Below are positions 26,684 through 35,266 of a DNA stretch of 55,665 nt, piece by piece. Position 1 is the stretch's first letter. Each line of letters starts with the position of its first letter. The DNA comes from an uncultured Balneolaceae bacterium (GTDB lineage Bacteria; Bacteroidota; Rhodothermia; Balneolales; Balneolaceae), in assembly GCA_913057825.1 (NCBI GenBank), contig CAJXOW010000018.1:1-55665 (forward strand), given 5' to 3'. The notes under the pieces are model-generated. The model was not told where the DNA came from and did not search any database. It saw only the letters and a list, made by a program, of their open reading frames with translations. The translations under genes and the position numbers were made by a program.

Positions 26684-28399
26684 AACATTCGAGCGGAGCG
26701 AGATAGTTGCAGCGAGCACAATCCACACCGCAAATACAAATATCACCGCGCCAAAGAACATGAGCAGCCAGTTGGCGCTGCCGGCTCCGTAGCCCGACCA
26801 TTTGAATAAAAGTTGTTGTGCCAGGGCCCACATCGTCATGAACAGGAGAAAGATCATCGGGATGGCCGTGTAAATGATAGGTCTTCCTTTACGGTAGAGC
26901 CAGATAGAAACCAGGAGTAAACTGATACCGGCCAACAGTTGATTGGACGTGCCGAACAGCGGCCAGAGCAGGTAGCCTCCGCTGCCGAATCCCTTGGGTC
27001 CCTCCGGCAACAAGACCAATAATGCCGTAGAAACTACTGCGACCCCGGTAGCTGCGTGGATGTGTGTCAGCGAAGGAATTTCGTATTGTTCGCCCAGCTC
27101 ACTGATGATATAACGCATTAGTCGAACCGAGGTGTCCAGGGTGGTTGCGGCGAAGCTGATAATTATGACGGACACGATGGTTCGGGCGGCCATTTCGGGG
27201 ATAAAAACTCCGGTTGCAAGTCGAGCAGCTCCCTTGACAAACGCGGTAAGTCCTTCTGCACTGGCGTGCTCGAATGTATTATAGAACGAGGTGAACTCGC
27301 CGGTTGAGACAAAATAAGTGGTGACGGCGATGATCGTAATCAGCGCCAGCGCTCCTTCTCCGACCGCACCGAGATATCCTACAAAACGGGCATCCGTTTC
27401 TTTGTTGAGTTGTTTGGAGGTGGTCCCGGAGGATACCAGCCCGTGAAAGCCGGATACGGCTCCGCAGGCAATGGTTATAAACAAGAGGGGAAACCACGAA
27501 ACATCAGTAGCTTCCGGGTTGGTAGCGGGAGCCGTAACTTCCGGGGTGAGGATGAACAGGCCGAGATAGAGGATTCCGAGTCCGACGACCAGCTGATGTG
27601 AATTGATGAAATCCCGCGGCTGCAAGAGGGTCCATACGGGCAGGGTCGAAGCGATATAAACGTAGACCATCAAAATAACGATCCATACCAGAAAGGCCGA
27701 AGAGACGCCGTTGAGTCCGAAGATGCCGGTCGCGGATTCGCCCCCGAAATACTGCACCACATCGATCTGCAGCGCCGGCATGTAAGTAGCAGCTACGGCC
27801 GCCCCGTACATGGCAAGCAGGGCCAGAATCGATGGAACAAGCATATTCCCGTGCTTTTTATAGCTGTAATACCCAATCCATATCGCCAGGGGAATCTGGA
27901 CAAAAATCGATATTACACTGGCCGGGAAGGTGATAAAAAGGTTGGAGATCACCCAGGCAAAGACCGCGTTGACCATCAGCACCAGGATCAAAATAATAAA
28001 CAGAAAAAGGTTCTTGGCCCGCTCCCCGATAATCTGCCGCGTTAGGGTGCCGATCGACTCGCCTTTATGCCGCACCGAAAGGACGAGCGTGCCAAAATCG
28101 TGTACCCCGGCCGCAAAGACGGTCCCCAGCACCACCCACAACACGGCCGGCAGCCATCCCCAGTAAACAGCGATGGCGGGACCCACAATCGGGGCTGCAC
28201 CGGCTATAGAGGTAAAATGGTGCCCCCACAACACCCACTTGCTGGTCGGTACATAATCCACCCCGTCTTCATAAGCGTGGGCCGGCGTTTCGAAGTCCGC
28301 ATCCAGCTGGTAAATTTTATCGGCTATAAAACGCGAGTAAAACCGGTACCCCAGGAAAAATACAACCATCGCTCCCAGCGCAAGCCAGATACTGTTCAT
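26675..28399 (-). CDS. cstA: CstA-type carbon starvation / peptide (pyruvate) transporter
   Basis: This 574-aa polytopic membrane protein has about 15 hydrophobic segments. Characteristic stretches are SKWVLWGHHFTSIAGAAPIVGP (the conserved GHHF...GAAPI.GP signature), VYWGWLPAVLWVVLGTVFAAG, FHGLVSSGTTSKQLNKETDAR and LWPLFGTSNQLLAGISLLL. CstA proteins import peptides and/or pyruvate when carbon is short. A role in pyruvate uptake would link with pdhABC elsewhere in the window, but this is inference. Its C-terminal codons lie in the AT-rich palindrome. Upstream is a hairpin element (copy D, ending 50 bp from its start). Confidence 0.93.
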   Translation of the reverse strand: MNSIWLALGAMVVFFLGYRFYSRFIADKIYQLDADFETPAHAYEDGVDYVPTSKWVLWGHHFTSIAGAAPIVGPAIAVYWGWLPAVLWVVLGTVFAAGVHDFGTLVLSVRHKGESIGTLTRQIIGERAKNLFLFIILILVLMVNAVFAWVISNLFITFPASVISIFVQIPLAIWIGYYSYKKHGNMLVPSILALLAMYGAAVAATYMPALQIDVVQYFGGESATGIFGLNGVSSAFLVWIVILMVYVYIASTLPVWTLLQPRDFINSHQLVVGLGILYLGLFILTPEVTAPATNPEATDVSWFPLLFITIACGAVSGFHGLVSSGTTSKQLNKETDARFVGYLGAVGEGALALITIIAVTTYFVSTGEFTSFYNTFEHASAEGLTAFVKGAARLATGVFIPEMAARTIVSVIIISFAATTLDTSVRLMRYIISELGEQYEIPSLTHIHAATGVAVVSTALLVLLPEGPKGFGSGGYLLWPLFGTSNQLLAGISLLLVSIWLYRKGRPIIYTAIPMIFLLFMTMWALAQQLLFKWSGYGAGSANWLLMFFGAVIFVFAVWIVLAATISLRSNVSD

Positions 28400-28448
28400 A
28401 TTGATCCCCTGTCGATTCTTGTTAGCTTATGTTCCTATTTGCTGCCTG

Positions 28449-28608
28449 TTGCTGAAGTCGGCCGGACGGGCGGTTCCTTGCTCGGAAACTTTTCTCGTTT
28501 ACTGTCGGCAATAGATGTTGCTTAACTTTCATAACATTTTGTCTTGTAATTGCTTGGGTACTGAAAATTTTAATGCTTCGGAACCGCCCGTCCGGCCGAC
28601 TTCAGCAA
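28449..28608. repeat. Long-arm hairpin element, copy D (type II, - orientation)
   Basis: Perfect 29-bp arms at 28449-28477 and 28580-28608 enclose 102 nt. On the minus strand the interior opens GAAGCATTAAAATTTTC and closes GAAAAGTTTCCGAGCAA. The inner arm GGACGGGCGGTTCC matches copy C; the outer TTGCTGAAGTCGGCC does not. It lies in the 913-bp divergent gap (28400-29312) together with element G; the remaining ~370 bp between them (28609-29002) shows no convincing gene. Confidence 0.9.
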
Positions 28609-29002
28609 GCTGCTAGTTTGGTTAGTGTTATCGTTCAGATTTTCAAGGCCTTGTTTTTAACGAGCATCGAGTCATTAGTCACATGAGTATAGTGTTCTTG
28701 CTATTGGCTATTGAGGTAATGTTATACCACATAGAATTGAAAAAAGCCAATATGCGTATTTCATTAGAGAACACCACCTTCTTATAAAATTCATTATCGG
28801 TAACAATAATCCGTCCGCAAACGTTTGTCCTCGTTACATATATGAAACGTCTTAAAAAATTTGAAGCGGGGTATGAAACTTCTCGAAGTCAAGTTGCTAT
28901 CTTTGCGTTACGCACGAACAAACATCCTGCTGATCAACGATCAAAACGATACTCAGAACGAAGCGTCACCCGAAAAGAATCCGAAAATATGATAAAACAG
29001 TC

Positions 29003-29170
29003 CAGGCGAGGGGCGCGCGTTGACACGTGCTTTCAGCAGAAATTTGCTGAACAGGAAAACAGATAATACCGATAACGATATCAGATGTTTTACGAACGTA
29101 AAAACAGACCCAAAACGCATTATGTTCAAATTTTTGCTGAAAGCACGTGTCAACGCGCGCCCCTCGCCTG
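29003..29170. repeat. Long-arm hairpin element G (different interior)
   Basis: Perfect 36-bp arms lie at 29003-29038 and 29135-29170 (outer end CAGGCGAGGGGCGCGCG, inner end CGTGCTTTCAGCA) around a 96-nt interior. The architecture equals that of copies A-F, but the GGTTCC ends and the interior blocks are absent. Inside, TGCTGAA (29045-29051) can also pair with the inner end of the left arm, giving an alternative fold. The interior AAATTTG...AACA repeats inversely near both ends. Confidence 0.85.
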
Positions 29171-29312
29171 AAATTGGTCGTATAAGATGTTATATATCAG
29201 CTCTTGACAATTACGTCGGACGTGCACAGTTTCTAAAAAAGATTGATATGTAGAAAATAGCGTTATATCATTCCGTTTGTCACCAACCAATATTTTGTAA
29301 AATTATTTATAC

Positions 29313-31769
29313 ATGGCAGAACAAAATCGCTTAACACCGGATCAACTCTATACCTATTGTGATCTTGAAAGCCTGGATTTTGAAACGACCAAAGATATAG
29401 AAGAACATCAGCGGATCGTCGGACAGGATCGGGTGGTATCCTCCATTCAATTTGGCGTTAGTATGGACCGCGACGGGTATAATATTTTTGCCCTGGGTCC
29501 CAATGAAACCGGCAAGAAGGAACTGATAGAGGATTACCTCAAGAAGCATTCCAGTGAGGAGGAAGTGCCTCACGACATGTGCTATGTCAACAACTTTGAG
29601 GAGGAGTACAAACCCGAAATCCTTATGCTGCCGGCGGGACGGGGCAGTGATTTGCGTGATTCGATGAACAAATTGATCGAAGACCTGGATACGACGCTCA
29701 CGGCTGCGTTTGAAAGTGAGGAGTATCAGAACAGGCGACAGGCGATCGAGGAGGATGTCCAGCAGGAGCAGGGGGAATCGATCAGTGATCTCCAGCAGCG
29801 TGCCCAGGAAGAGGGACTTGCCCTGATTAGAACGCCGGCCGGATTTTCGTTTGCTCCCATGCAGGAAGGGGAGATTATGTCGCAGGAAGAGGTACAGGAG
29901 CTGTCGGACGAGGAAGAGGAGCGATTGGAAGAGAAAGTCGAGGAGTTTCAAAAAGAATTGCAGCAAGTCTTGCGCAAAGTTCCAAGCCGTAAACGCGAAG
30001 TGCGCGAGCGCATTCGCAAACTGGATCGCGAAATTGCAAGCTATGCAGTGAAGGATCTTATTGATGAACTGAAACAGAAGTTTTCCAACCTCTCTGACGT
30101 AGTAGACTTTCTGGATGCCGTACATCAGGATATCGTGGATAATGTTAAATCGATTATTAGTCAGCAGGGACAGAATCAACTTATGCAGATGATGCAGGCC
30201 CAGGGGGGAGGTAATGGTCGGGGATCCAGTTCGCAGGAAGACCCGACGCTTCGTCGCTACAAAGTGAACGTTTTAGTGGATAATAGCGAAACGGAAGGGG
30301 CGCCGGTCGTTTATGAAGACAATCCGACTTTCAAGAATCTGGTCGGACGGGTGGAGTACAAGTCCCAGATGGGGGCGTTGACGACCGACTTCAACCTCAT
30401 TAAGCCGGGTGCGCTTCATATGGCGAACGGGGGATACCTGATTCTGGATGCACGACGCGTGTTAATGGAACCGTTTGCCTGGGAGGGACTTAAACGAACG
30501 TTGAAATCGCAAAAGTTGAAGATTGAATCGCCGGGCGAGTCCTACGGGTTGATCAGTACCGTTTCTCTTGAACCGAAACCGCTTGACCTCGATGTCAAAG
30601 TGGTTTTGCTGGGCGAGCGATTGTTGTATTATCTGCTGTGCCAATATGATCCGGAGTTTCGTTCGCTTTTCAAGGTGGAAGCCGATTTCGATGACGATAT
30701 CGATCGCAATGAGGAAAACCAGGAAAAATACGCCCAGCTGCTTGCGGGATTAGCCGGCGAGAATGAACTCAAGCCTTTTGATAAGTCGGCCGTTGCACGT
30801 ATCATTGAGCGAAGTGCGCGCATGGTGGAGGACAGTGAAAAGATGTCGACGCGCAACAAACAAATCGAAAACCTGATGCAGGAGGCCGATTACTGGTCGA
30901 GAGAAAATGGAAATGAAAATGTCACCCGTGAAGATGTGCAGAAAGCGATCGAACAGCGTTTGTATCGTTCCAGCCGCATCCGGGACAAAATCCAGGAGGC
31001 TATCCAGCGGGATACGCTCTATATAGATACTTCGGGCGAAGAGATCGGGCAGATCAACGGACTTTCGGTGGCGATGATCGGTGATGTGATGTTCGGTCGG
31101 CCGAACCGGATTACCGCCAGTGTACGCCTCGGTAAAGGAGAGGTCGTGAATATTGAGCGTGAAGTTAAGATGAGCGGTCCGATTCATTCCAAGGGCGTAA
31201 TGATCCTTTCCGGCTTCCTGGGACAGCGGTTTGGCACCCGGCAGCCCCTCTCGCTTTCAGCAAGCCTTGTTTTTGAGCAGTCATACAGCGGAGTGGATGG
31301 AGACAGCGCTTCGGCGGCCGAACTCTATGCGTTGATGTCGGCTATCGGACAAATTCCGATCAATCAGTCGTATGCAATTACCGGATCGATTAACCAGCGC
31401 GGACAGATTCAGCCGATTGGCGGAGTGAATCAGAAAATTGAAGGATTCTTCGACGTTTGTAAGAAACGGGGCCTGACAGGCGAACAGGGCGTGCTGATCC
31501 CGAAAACCAACGTAAAGAATCTTATGCTTCGCGAGGACGTTATTGAAGCGGTGAAAGAGGAGAAGTTTCAAATTTACGCAATTGAGACGGTTGATGAAGG
31601 GATGGAGATACTGACCGGCCTGGAGATGGGAGAAAGAGACGAGAATGAGGAGTTCCCGGAAGGTACGATAAATTACAAGGTGGAAAAACGTCTCTCGGAG
31701 ATGACTGAAAAACGAAAACATTTTGCATCAAACAGCAAGGGCGAAAGTGAATCTAAAAATGACGAGTGA
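29313..31769 (+). CDS. Lon-family (LonB/LonC-like) AAA+ protease
   Basis: This 818-aa protein is a Lon-like protease rather than classic LonA, since it lacks the LonA N-terminal domain. The N-terminal AAA+ part has an unusual P-loop GPNETGKK (residues 62-69; Lys 68), and continues with a long helical coiled insert (~150-250, Glu/Gln-rich). The second half has the sensor region NGGYLILDARRVLMEPFAWEGLKRTLKS, then the proteolytic domain: GVDGDSASAAELYALMSA with the catalytic Ser, and GGVNQKIEGFFD with the catalytic Lys. It degrades unfolded or regulatory proteins in the cytoplasm; targets are unknown. The universal stress gene overlaps its stop, and a permease follows, making a three-gene stress operon. 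Confidence 0.9.
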   Translation: MAEQNRLTPDQLYTYCDLESLDFETTKDIEEHQRIVGQDRVVSSIQFGVSMDRDGYNIFALGPNETGKKELIEDYLKKHSSEEEVPHDMCYVNNFEEEYKPEILMLPAGRGSDLRDSMNKLIEDLDTTLTAAFESEEYQNRRQAIEEDVQQEQGESISDLQQRAQEEGLALIRTPAGFSFAPMQEGEIMSQEEVQELSDEEEERLEEKVEEFQKELQQVLRKVPSRKREVRERIRKLDREIASYAVKDLIDELKQKFSNLSDVVDFLDAVHQDIVDNVKSIISQQGQNQLMQMMQAQGGGNGRGSSSQEDPTLRRYKVNVLVDNSETEGAPVVYEDNPTFKNLVGRVEYKSQMGALTTDFNLIKPGALHMANGGYLILDARRVLMEPFAWEGLKRTLKSQKLKIESPGESYGLISTVSLEPKPLDLDVKVVLLGERLLYYLLCQYDPEFRSLFKVEADFDDDIDRNEENQEKYAQLLAGLAGENELKPFDKSAVARIIERSARMVEDSEKMSTRNKQIENLMQEADYWSRENGNENVTREDVQKAIEQRLYRSSRIRDKIQEAIQRDTLYIDTSGEEIGQINGLSVAMIGDVMFGRPNRITASVRLGKGEVVNIEREVKMSGPIHSKGVMILSGFLGQRFGTRQPLSLSASLVFEQSYSGVDGDSASAAELYALMSAIGQIPINQSYAITGSINQRGQIQPIGGVNQKIEGFFDVCKKRGLTGEQGVLIPKTNVKNLMLREDVIEAVKEEKFQIYAIETVDEGMEILTGLEMGERDENEEFPEGTINYKVEKRLSEMTEKRKHFASNSKGESESKNDE

Positions 31770-32616
31770 GGAAAAAGAGCAGGAAAAACCACTGTTTGAG
31801 CATATCCTGGTAGCGCTCGACGCTTCGCCGCACAGCATGGCGGCGCTCGAGGCGGCCGCACGCCTGGCGCATAGCATTGAAGCTAATATCGAGGGACTCT
31901 TTATCGAGGATATCAACTGGTTTCGCCTTGGTCCGCATTCTTTCTCAAAGGAGGTTAGCGAGATTACCGGCAACATCCGTCCCCTTGACCAGGGCAGTAT
32001 CGAACGACAGGTTCGGGCGCTTTCCAAACGAATGGAGCGGGCTTTACGACGGGTGTCGGAGCTGGCCAGTATAAATTATGAATTCCGGACCGAACGCGGA
32101 GGGGTGGAAAGCGAGTTGTTGTCGGCGTCAGAGGGGGCCGATCTGATTACCCTGGGTCGAATCGGGCAATCGATGACCCGGGGCCCCAAGCTTGGCAGGA
32201 CGGCCAAGGCATTACTGGAGAAAACAACCAAGCCGATTTTACTGCTGCAAAAAGGCTTGAAGCTGGGAGATTCAATTATTTGTATCTATGATCGCAGCGA
32301 ACAGGGCAAGGCAGCGTTGCAGGTAGCCAAAAAATTAACCCAGCAAATCGAAACCAAACTGCAAGTCGTTGCATTTAAGAATAGTGATGAAGATGCAAGG
32401 ACGGTCATTAAACAGGTGAAGAAAGAGTTGGGAGATCTGCGACTGCCTACGCGCGTGTTTGCCGTTGAAGCCCCGGAAGCATTTCACCTGGCACGCCTGG
32501 TTACTTCGAAAAATGGGGGATTGCTCATAGCCAGTCGATCTCAACCTCTCTTCAAGGGGCAAGCCCTCGAGCGTATTCTTGCCAATATTAAATGTCCCAT
32601 TTTACTTACTTCTTAA
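31759..32616 (+). CDS. Universal stress protein (tandem USP-like)
   Basis: The start MTSEEKEQEKPLFEHILVAL overlaps the last 11 bases of the Lon-family gene. The frame is open upstream to an ATG at 31723, but a start inside the protease gene's tail would add a basic, non-USP extension. The 285-aa product has one clear USP domain (HILVALDASPHSMAALEAAARLA, then VESELLSASEGADLITLGRIGQS) and a second, weaker one (DSIICIYDRSEQGKAALQVA ... GGLLIASRSQ). ATP-binding Gly-rich motifs are only partly kept. USPs bind nucleotides and support stress survival. Its coupling to a protease and a transporter suggests a shared stress function. Confidence 0.85.
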   Translation: MTSEEKEQEKPLFEHILVALDASPHSMAALEAAARLAHSIEANIEGLFIEDINWFRLGPHSFSKEVSEITGNIRPLDQGSIERQVRALSKRMERALRRVSELASINYEFRTERGGVESELLSASEGADLITLGRIGQSMTRGPKLGRTAKALLEKTTKPILLLQKGLKLGDSIICIYDRSEQGKAALQVAKKLTQQIETKLQVVAFKNSDEDARTVIKQVKKELGDLRLPTRVFAVEAPEAFHLARLVTSKNGGLLIASRSQPLFKGQALERILANIKCPILLTS

Positions 32617-32637
32617 TTAATTAACTACGTTTATTAC

Positions 32638-34677
32638 ATGGCCGAACAGAAGCTAAAAAAGAATCTCGGACTATTTGACGTATTTGTGTTTGGAATTGGT
32701 CCGATGCTCAGTTCAGGCATTTTCCTCCTGCCGGGGATGGTATACGCCAAGGTCGGTCCGGCTGCCATTCTAGCCTATCTGATTGCCGGGATATTGATCA
32801 TACCGCCTCTCTTGAGTAAAGCAGAGTTAACAACCGCTATGCCCAGGGCCGGGGGCACCTACTATTTCATGGACCGGAGCATGGGGCCCCTGGTGGGAAC
32901 CATTACCGGTATCGGAACGTGGCTGGCACTGGCGTTTAAAAGTGCTTTTGCCCTGATTGGCCTGGGAGCCTATCTGGTGTTTTTCATCGGCCTGGCCGTC
33001 AAACCGGTGGCGTTGGGTTTATGCGCCATTTTTGCCGGCCTCAGCATCAGCGGGGTGAAAAATGTTGGGCGTTTTCAGGCGGTTTTTGTAAGCGTGCTAT
33101 TAGGGATATTGATGTTTTTTATCGGCAAGGGGCTTTTCAGCGCCGAGATATCGAAATTTCAGCCGTTTTTCACGAGTGAAAGCGAATCCCTGCTGGGAGC
33201 TGTCGGCTTTGTATTTGTTTCATTTGCCGGGATCACCAAAATAGCAAGTATGGCCGAAGAAGTGGAGGATTTGGAGCGGAATATCCCCTGGGGAATGATG
33301 CTGGCCCTCGGCACTGCCGTGTCGATCTATATACTCTGTCTTTCGGTAATGATCGGGGTGATGCCCGTGGGTGACCTGGCCAATACCTTGACTCCGGTGG
33401 TCGACGCCGTCGAACGGTTTACGGGGCCGTGGGGTAAATATGTGATGACCGGGGCGGGAATCCTGGCTTTTGCCGCTGCCGCCAATGTGGGGCTGACAGC
33501 CTCATCACGATATCCGCTTGCCATGAGCCGGGATAATATTTTTCCGGATTTCTGGAAGAAAGTGGGACGTTTTCACACGCCCACCCGGTCTATAATCCTG
33601 ACGACCCTGGTGATGATGGGCTTTATTCTCTTTTTAAGTCCCGAGGGAGTTGCCAAACTGGCCAGTGTCCTGAAACTGCTTATTTTCGGTATAATCAACC
33701 TGGCCGTGATTGTCATGCGGGAAAGTAAAATTGCAGCCTACGACCCCGGATTCCGAAGTTTTGGATATCCCTGGATGCAGATTATTGGGTTGATCACTCC
33801 GCTGGTATTAATACCGGCCATGGGATTGATGGCGATGATCTTCTCGGCCGGCATCGTGCTCACCGGTATTTTATGGTACCTGTTCTATGCCGAAAAGCGG
33901 GTTCAACGCTCGGCCGCTGTGTACCAGGTATTCCAGCGTATTGGTAGTGCGGCCGACTCTGACATTTATCATGAGCTGCGACAACTGATGCGGGAAAAAG
34001 GTTTGCGTAGAGAAGATCAATTTGAAGAGGTCATCGTAAGAGCCGGTATATTATGGGCTGAACCGGATGAAGAACAGAAAGAAATCATCAAGCGGGCATC
34101 CCGGAAAATCGCCAAACAGGCCCAGATTGATGCCCGGGACGTATTTAAGATATTACTCCGGGAGATAGAGGATGAAGTCACTCCGCTTGGCAAACATATT
34201 GCCCTGCCGCACGCCCGGTTGGAAGGGGTGCAAAATCCGGAGCTGGTTATCGTACATTGTAAAGAGGGCATTCAACTTAACGAGGGAGAAGATCCGGTGT
34301 ATGCCATCTTTATCCTGGTCAGCCCCAAAAAAGATCCCCAGCAGCACCTGCGTTTTCTCTCCGAACTGGCCAATCGTGCCGAAAATATCGATTTTGCCGG
34401 CGCCTGGCGAGAATTGGAATCTGATCGATCTGTCCGAAATAGTTTTCTCAGAACCGGCAAGGTCACTGAATATGTAATTGAAAGCGAGAAGCTGGTGGAC
34501 AAGCCCCTTCGAGAATTTCAAATCCATGAAGACTGCCTCATTGCTGTCATCAACCGGAATGGTGACATGGTGATGCCCCACGGTCATACGACGCTGAAGA
34601 TGGGGGACCGGCTAACCCTGATCGGCAAACAGGAAGCGGTAGACGAGACCATAAATTACTTTAGAAGTCATACTTAG
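32638..34677 (+). CDS. APC permease fused to a PTS EIIA(fructose)-type and an RCK_C/TrkA_C-type domain
   Basis: This 679-aa protein begins with an APC transporter (~1-420, 12 helices; GIGPMLSSGIFLLPGMVY, LTTAMPRAGGTYYFMDRSMG). Residues ~450-600 form a PTS EIIA type-2-like domain; HIALPHARLEG holds the phosphorylatable His, His 525. Residues ~605-679 look like a TrkA_C/RCK_C ligand-binding domain (KPLREFQIHEDCLIAVINRNGDMVMPHGHTTLKMGDRLTLIG). The combination suggests amino-acid transport controlled by phosphorylation and by a bound ligand. No PTS enzyme I/HPr is in view, so the phosphate source is unknown. It lies 21 bp after the USP gene, last in the stress operon. Confidence 0.85.
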   Translation: MAEQKLKKNLGLFDVFVFGIGPMLSSGIFLLPGMVYAKVGPAAILAYLIAGILIIPPLLSKAELTTAMPRAGGTYYFMDRSMGPLVGTITGIGTWLALAFKSAFALIGLGAYLVFFIGLAVKPVALGLCAIFAGLSISGVKNVGRFQAVFVSVLLGILMFFIGKGLFSAEISKFQPFFTSESESLLGAVGFVFVSFAGITKIASMAEEVEDLERNIPWGMMLALGTAVSIYILCLSVMIGVMPVGDLANTLTPVVDAVERFTGPWGKYVMTGAGILAFAAAANVGLTASSRYPLAMSRDNIFPDFWKKVGRFHTPTRSIILTTLVMMGFILFLSPEGVAKLASVLKLLIFGIINLAVIVMRESKIAAYDPGFRSFGYPWMQIIGLITPLVLIPAMGLMAMIFSAGIVLTGILWYLFYAEKRVQRSAAVYQVFQRIGSAADSDIYHELRQLMREKGLRREDQFEEVIVRAGILWAEPDEEQKEIIKRASRKIAKQAQIDARDVFKILLREIEDEVTPLGKHIALPHARLEGVQNPELVIVHCKEGIQLNEGEDPVYAIFILVSPKKDPQQHLRFLSELANRAENIDFAGAWRELESDRSVRNSFLRTGKVTEYVIESEKLVDKPLREFQIHEDCLIAVINRNGDMVMPHGHTTLKMGDRLTLIGKQEAVDETINYFRSHT

Positions 34678-34684
34678 CTTCACA

Positions 34685-34737
34685 GGTCCTCCCCCTTTAT
34701 GATTAATAAGGGGAAGGGGGAGGACCCGTAAGGCAAC
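34685..34737. repeat. C/G-run repeat, short copy
   Basis: GTCCTCCCCCTTTATGATTA continues into AATAAGGGG and AAGGGGGAGGACCC, followed by GTAAGGCAACA. It starts 7 bp after the stop of the permease fusion gene, in the leader of csoR. Confidence 0.7.
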
Positions 34738-34842
34738 ATTTACCCCCAAAAACCGACATATTCCGCTATCCATCCGAGCGTGAAACCCCGGAAACCTATA
34801 CCCCCCACCCCCTATACAATATAGCATGCATAGTTGCGTTAC

Positions 34843-34864
34843 ATACCCTACCCCGGTAGGGTAT
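34843..34864. promoter_or_regulatory. CsoR-type operator palindrome over the csoR promoter
   Basis: A 22-bp perfect palindrome has half-sites ATACCCTAC and GTAGGGTAT around CCCG. It resembles known G/C-tract CsoR operators. The palindrome overlaps TATAAT (34862-34867), with TTACAT 17 bp upstream (34839-34844) as a candidate -35. Repressor bound here would block the promoter of csoR-copA, predicted to be autoregulated. Confidence 0.8.
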
Positions 34865-34892
34865 AATTTGAATTAAATTCAGGTGTCATACT

Positions 34893-35177
34893 ATGATGGA
34901 CAAAGAACAGAAACAGAAGGCGATTACGCGGTTGAAAAAGATTGAGGGACAGGTACGTGGATTGCAGAAAATGGTTGAGGAGGATCGCTACTGCATCGAT
35001 ATCATCGGTCAGACGGCTTCGGTGGTGAATGCCCTGAAGGGCGTGGAGGACCTGGTGATGGAGCAGCATCTGCATACCTGCGTGGCCGATGCGATGAGTA
35101 GTGACCAGAACGGGGAAAAAGACGAGAAAATTGACGAAGTGATGCAGGTTTTAAAACAATTCCGCAAGCACGGTTAG
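34893..35177 (+). CDS. csoR: CsoR-type copper-sensing repressor
   Basis: This 94-aa all-helical protein has the DUF156/CsoR fold: RLKKIEGQVRGLQKMVEEDRYCIDII. The Cu(I) ligands Cys-His-Cys are in place as C34, H59 and C63 (spacing as in CsoR). The family releases its operator when copper is bound. It sits 28 bp downstream of the palindromic operator and 89 bp upstream of copA, which it should control. Start at ATG 34893 or 34896 (MM); either gives a functional protein. Confidence 0.95.
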   Translation: MMDKEQKQKAITRLKKIEGQVRGLQKMVEEDRYCIDIIGQTASVVNALKGVEDLVMEQHLHTCVADAMSSDQNGEKDEKIDEVMQVLKQFRKHG

Positions 35178-35266
35178 AGCGTCAAAGCGATCGATGTTTC
35201 CACTTGAGATGACCGGTTGCTTTGGCTTCGTGAAGTAAACTTCAATTAAAATTAGTTACCATTATT

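Noticed and set aside
28842..29066. 74-aa ORF on the plus strand
   Set aside because: It runs into the left arm of hairpin element G, has no recognisable domain and odd composition.
31723..31758. Longer USP start at 31723
   Set aside because: The extra residues lie within the tail of the Lon-family gene, are basic and unlike a USP N-terminus; ATG at 31759 fits the family better.
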